Source of the DNA: Magnolia sinica
Lineage: Eukaryota > Streptophyta > Magnoliopsida > Magnoliales > Magnoliaceae
Direction: 5' to 3'
Length of the DNA: 64,000 nucleotides
Assembly: GCF_029962835.1 (NCBI RefSeq)
Contig: NC_080588.1
Coordinates: forward strand, 14,154,001 to 14,218,000
The notes below the pieces were generated by a model, which was not told where the DNA came from, did no database searches, and saw only the letters and a program-made list of their open reading frames with translations. How positions within the stretch are numbered: the stretch's first letter is position 1; the number at the start of each line of letters is the position of its first letter. Positions 60,701 to 64,000 of the stretch are shown piece after piece. The translations under genes and the position numbers were made by a program.

Positions 60701-61816
60701 GTATGTAAATTGAAGCGATCTCTGTATGGGTTGTAACAAGCTCCCCGGACATGGTTTGATAAGTTCCGGTCTACTTTGCTTCAGTTTTCCTTTGAGCAGA
60801 GTCAATATGACTCATCTTTGTTTCTTCGTAAGACCTCTGCTGGTATTGTTCTTCTTCTTGTTTACGTTGATGATATTGTTATCACCGGGACGGATTCAGA
60901 CTTAATCACTCGTCTACAGCAGCATCTTCAGGCCTCGTTTCATATGAAGGATCTTGGTCCTCTTACATACTTCTTAGGGTTGGAAGTTCACACGAATCCT
61001 TCTGGTATCATTCTGAATCAACATAAATACACATAGGATTTGATTGTTTTAGCTGGTCTTCAAGATACTTCTTCTGTGGATACTCCGCTAGAAGTAAACA
61101 CGAAGTATCGTCGTGAGGGTGATCTCCTGTCTGATCCTACTCTGTTTCGACAACTGGTAGGTAGTTTGAACTATTTGACTATTACGCGGCCTGATATTTC
61201 CTTCGCTGTTCAGCAGGTTAGCCAGTTCATGCAAACTTCACACCATCTACATTTGGCTGCCGTTCGTCGTATCATCCGATACCTTCAAGGGTCCCCTAGC
61301 CGTGGGTTGTTCTTTTCAACCAGCTCTCCTCTTCGCCTTGTTGCATATAGTGATGCGAATTGGGCCGAATGTTCTGATACTCGACGGTTTATCACAGGCT
61401 GGTGCATGTTTCTTGGTGATTCTTTGATCCCTTGGAAGAGTAAGAAACAACCTCGTGTTTCTGAATCTTCTATTGAATCCGAATACCGTGCCATGTCTGC
61501 TACTTGTTTTGAGATTGTCTGGCTTCATGGGCTTCTGGCTGAGCTTGGTTTTTCCCAGTCTAATCCTACACCTCTCCACGCTGATAATACCAGTGCCATT
61601 CAGATTGCTGCTAATCCCGTTTTCCATGAACGAACGAAGCACATTGAGGTGGACTGTCATTCTATTTAGGAAGCCTTAGACACTCGTATCATTTCTCTTC
61701 CTCATGTTTCCACTGACCTTCAAATAGCTAACGTGTTTACCAAGGCCATGACACGATAGCGCCATCAGTTTCTTGTGGGCAAATTGATGCTTCTTGATCG
61801 ACTAGCATCAATTTGA
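57756..61816 (+). pseudogene. Copia gag-pol polyprotein, decayed
   Basis: The frame opens at ATG 57,756 and closes at TGA 61,814. Domains: gag (to about 58,600) with two zinc knuckles ('CFSCKEYRHIVAHC', and 'CNYCKKPGHIIKDH' lacking the last Cys); protease with 'WLVNSAASNHM', where the catalytic Asp is Asn; integrase HHCC zinc region ('WHKRLSHPN', 'CSTCKLGKS') and D, D, E residues ('HSDVWG', 'LRSDSGGE', 'NGVVEHN'); RT with 'YVDDIVITG'; RNase H with 'YSDANWAEC', 'SESSIESEYRAM', 'HADNTSA'. Internal stops start at 57,879, 58,239, 58,392, 58,685, 59,300, 59,411, 59,564, 59,609, 59,858, 60,500, 60,503, 60,734, 61,034, 61,667 and 61,757; a one-base deletion lies near 58,578. A 21-bp tandem duplication occurs at about 57,838-57,878. 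Confidence 0.96.
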
Positions 61817-61823
61817 GGGGGGA
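61811..61823 (+). promoter_or_regulatory. Copia polypurine tract
   Basis: ATTTGAGGGGGGA directly abutting the 3' LTR; the polyprotein stop TGA overlaps it, as usual in this superfamily. Confidence 0.93.
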
Positions 61824-62063
61824 TGTCAATGGGATGTCAACCGGGACAGCATATACTTAGCCATAATTAGGTCATCTAATTATGGCATGATTATGTCAAT
61901 CGGGACAGCATATATTTAGCCATAATTAGGTCATCTATTTATGGCATGATTGTATATATCTTGTACAGTCATTGTTTCCTTATTTGTTAGCCTAGATTGA
62001 TGTTAATGGCTGCAATTCAGCCTTGTAATTAGCCTTAAGGACATTCAATCCAAAATATTTACA
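61824..62063 (+). repeat. Copia 3' LTR
   Basis: 240 bp, TGTCAATGGG...ATTTACA, with the same internal 59-bp duplication. Confidence 0.98.
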
Positions 62064-62069
62064 TATATG

Positions 62070-63300
62070 TTCAACACAGACACACCACAGTGTCCACAAT
62101 ACACTGTGGTTAAGGCGATTAGAGAAGCAAAAGTTATTCATGACTGTAAAATGTAAACTGATATGGAGAAATCCAGTAATGGCACCATGTGGAAGAAAAG
62201 TACACACTTTCAGATGCATGATACAGATATCAAAAGAGCTGAAACATGTGGTTTAGCTCAAAAGACAAAATCAGCTTGAGGTAACAACGTACTACATCCA
62301 AAAAGGAAATGGATGTGTCAAACATGAAAAAAAACGCACGGTTACTACGCACCGAGGGCAAAAATAACAATGATGATGGTGGTAGTGGTAGTGGTGATGA
62401 TAACTTGACTTTCATGTTTTCTGGTATTACTTATTATAGATATTTCTAGATCGTGGTCCCTCTCTCTAAACCGGGGGCCTTCTCTCGTTGGACCATCAGT
62501 CGTCTCTTATTCTCCTGTTATTATTTTTCTTTCTTTTGTTTTTCTTCTTTTGCCCTTACTTCCAAGGGTATTTTATGCAATTCAAGACATCACATAATAT
62601 AAATAAGAAGGGGGCTGGACATCTAGCCCTAGTTGGATTTTTTTCTCCCAAGGGCATTTTTTCTCTGTGATGTGGTATCAAATAAAAAGAGCTCCTAGGA
62701 TTTTCTCCTCACCCTCCCTTCTTAATCTCTCTCTCCTTGCCCTCTCTTTTTCTTCTTTTCTCTTCTTTTCTTTCCTACTCAGATTTTACTCTCAGTTCGA
62801 GAGTCATTGCAGCCTAATCAGCAATTGACAGTGATTAACATGGAGGTATCTTGTGGAAGTTTCTGATTTTCATTGGAGTACAGGACATTCAGTTTTGATC
62901 ATGTTTTTGGGATGTAAACTGGTTTGTGGCAGCTAGTCTTTGCTAGATATTTTCATTTGGACAGGTTCTTTTCGTTCCGATTTATAGCGATTCTTTTGCG
63001 GCCAGCACTTAGTTATTTCAGATTTGTTTTTCTTTTTTAAGATTATCAAGATTTGTTGATATCTGTTAACTTTAGACAAAAGATCTCATTGTCGCCTTTG
63101 CTGGTTTGACTTAGAGTTACAAGGATGGATGTCTTTTTTAATTTTTTGGGTCTTTTTTAGATTGATGCAAGCCATAGTTGATTATAGCAGTTTGTTTGTT
63201 TGTCTTTTTTTTCTTTTTTGTTCTTTTTTTTTTTTTTACATTGAATAGTGTGGGAGTCTTGATATTTAGTACTTTTTAAATTGTTTGGGATTAAATACGA
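62070..63300. other. AT-rich noncoding DNA
   Basis: No gene found; CT-rich tracts at 62,500-62,560 and 62,700-62,780, poly-T at 63,223-63,238. I searched here for upstream MECR exons and saw none. Confidence 0.5.
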
Positions 63301-63600
63301 CTTCATTATCAACATCTGAGACAGTCGGCATTCCGAGTATCAGTGATATTATCGATAATATTGATGATCTTATCGGTATCACTAGCTTGGCAATACCGAT
63401 AACATTGGTAGCATAAAAAATTCCAAGTGTCGGTGATACATTGCCAATGTATCACTAAGTACCATTAATGTATCGATGTCGCAAGTGTATCGATATCACC
63501 AATGTATTGCAATATTTTCGACTGTATAAATTCCAACGGCCACTTGTATTGCCAATGTATAGGAATATTATCGATAATATCGCCAAAATCTATTTATTTA
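63300..63600. repeat. 'CGATATTATCGATAAT' degenerate repeat
   Basis: Recurrent self-complementary ATTATCGATAAT and 'CCAATGTATCG' words, related to the intron repeats at 53,470 and 54,350. Confidence 0.65.
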
Positions 63601-63659
63601 ATAAATAAAAAAAAAATCAATTCAATTTTTTATGGTGCATGGTTGTATGATGAAATGCA

Positions 63660-63845
63660 TGTATGTATGTGTGTGTGTGTATGGATGGATGGATCACAGA
63701 TGGATGTGTGTATGCATGCATGGATGGATGGATGGATGGTTATATGGCTGGACGGATGTATGTGTGTATGCATGGATGGATGAATGGATGAATGGATCAT
63801 GTATGTGTGTACATATGTATGCATGCATGGATGGCTAGATGGATG
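63660..63845. repeat. (GGAT)n/(TG)n compound microsatellite
   Basis: Runs of ATGGATGGATGG and GTGTGTGTATG with ATGCATGCATGG. The ORFs on both strands are its translation. Confidence 0.95.
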
Positions 63846-63859
63846 GATCCACCATTTTC

Positions 63860-64000
63860 GCCATGTTTCCCCAATGTTTCCCAGAGTCGGCAATACATGC
63901 TTTTAGGCCCCCATTAAAGGGAAACTTATTATGTATGTGTCTTTTTTGCTATTATTTGATTTCTAAATATGCAAATATGTGCATTTTAGCATCTCCTAAA
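63860..64000. repeat. Dispersed repeat copy at window end
   Basis: 'CGCCATGTTTCCCCAATGTTTCCC' and 'GCATCTCCTAAA' match the family seen at 51,100 and 53,380. Continues past the window. Confidence 0.55.

Larger units (their letters stand above)
57178..62063 (+). mobile_element. Complete but inactive Ty1/copia retrotransposon
   Basis: 4,886 bp with two 240-bp LTRs, a PBS, gag-pol remnants in the copia order (protease, integrase, RT, RNase H), a PPT and a perfect 5-bp target duplication TATAT (57,173-57,177; 62,064-62,068). The LTRs differ at 12 of 240 positions, all transitions. The reading frame has 15 internal stops and one frameshift, so it is dead. No MECR exon was found on either side, so whether it lies in an intron or in flanking DNA is open. 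Confidence 0.97.

Noticed and set aside
63502..63893. ORFs of 68-93 aa rich in Met/Asp/Gly or His/Pro/Ser
   Set aside because: They are translations of the GGAT/TG microsatellite on the two strands.
1..64000. CRISPR arrays, bacterial operons, organellar genes, tRNA or rRNA genes
   Set aside because: None seen by eye. Tandem arrays lack regular repeat-spacer structure, and the gene content and introns are those of a plant nuclear genome.

Overview
The window is nuclear DNA of a flowering plant and is almost all transposable elements (TEs). Only one host gene is visible: the 3' half of a nuclear gene for mitochondrial enoyl-[acyl-carrier-protein] reductase (MECR-type), minus strand, five exons between 46,192 and 54,997. 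A dispersed 'GTGGGGCCCACC...GATGTATGT' module recurs in both orientations. It reminds me of repeats common in magnoliids (Magnolia, Liriodendron, Cinnamomum), so a magnoliid is my best guess, as inference only.

Layout: 1-2,615 dispersed repeats and a hAT-type MITE (934-1554). 2,616-14,101 a solo LTR of a giant (~5.9 kb) LTR family on the minus strand (TSD GAGGA), split by a second plus-strand copy of the same LTR (6,564-12,438). 14,102-14,854 the start of a TG/CA-rich satellite that resumes at 42,658. 14,855-42,652 a nested stack. Its outer layer is a non-autonomous Ty3/gypsy-like LTR retrotransposon (TSD TTTTC; 1.34-kb LTRs; PBS at 36,978; no pol found). Its 5' LTR was hit by a PIF/Harbinger DNA transposon (15,412-36,188, TSD TAA), and the unoccupied target is still readable in the 3' LTR near 41,870. 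The Harbinger carries a DDE transposase, a Myb/SANT-like ORF and a third ORF with an RNase H1 N-terminal (viroplasmin-type) hybrid-binding domain. It was itself split by three solo LTRs: 18,694-22,440 (TSD GAAAC, inside the transposase), 23,769-29,710 (TSD AACCC, inside the Myb ORF; third copy of the giant LTR) and 32,260-35,597 (TSD GTTTT).

42,658-45,180 is the rest of the satellite, arranged as inverted TG/CA blocks around GGATCC-rich centres. 46,192-54,997 is the MECR gene, whose large intron (46,970-54,566) holds a LINE fragment, a Tourist-like MITE and degenerate repeats. 55,000-57,172 is intron or flank with an LTR-like segment and strong hairpins. 57,178-62,063 is a complete but dead Ty1/copia element (240-bp LTRs, TSD TATAT, 15 internal stops, one frameshift). 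62,064-64,000 is repeat-rich DNA with a GGAT microsatellite.

The TE genes do not work together today: every TE reading frame is broken. The nesting gives a relative order of events: satellite, then gypsy-like element, then Harbinger, then the three LTR insertions. All positions and repeats were read by eye; family names rest on motif recognition, not on database searches.
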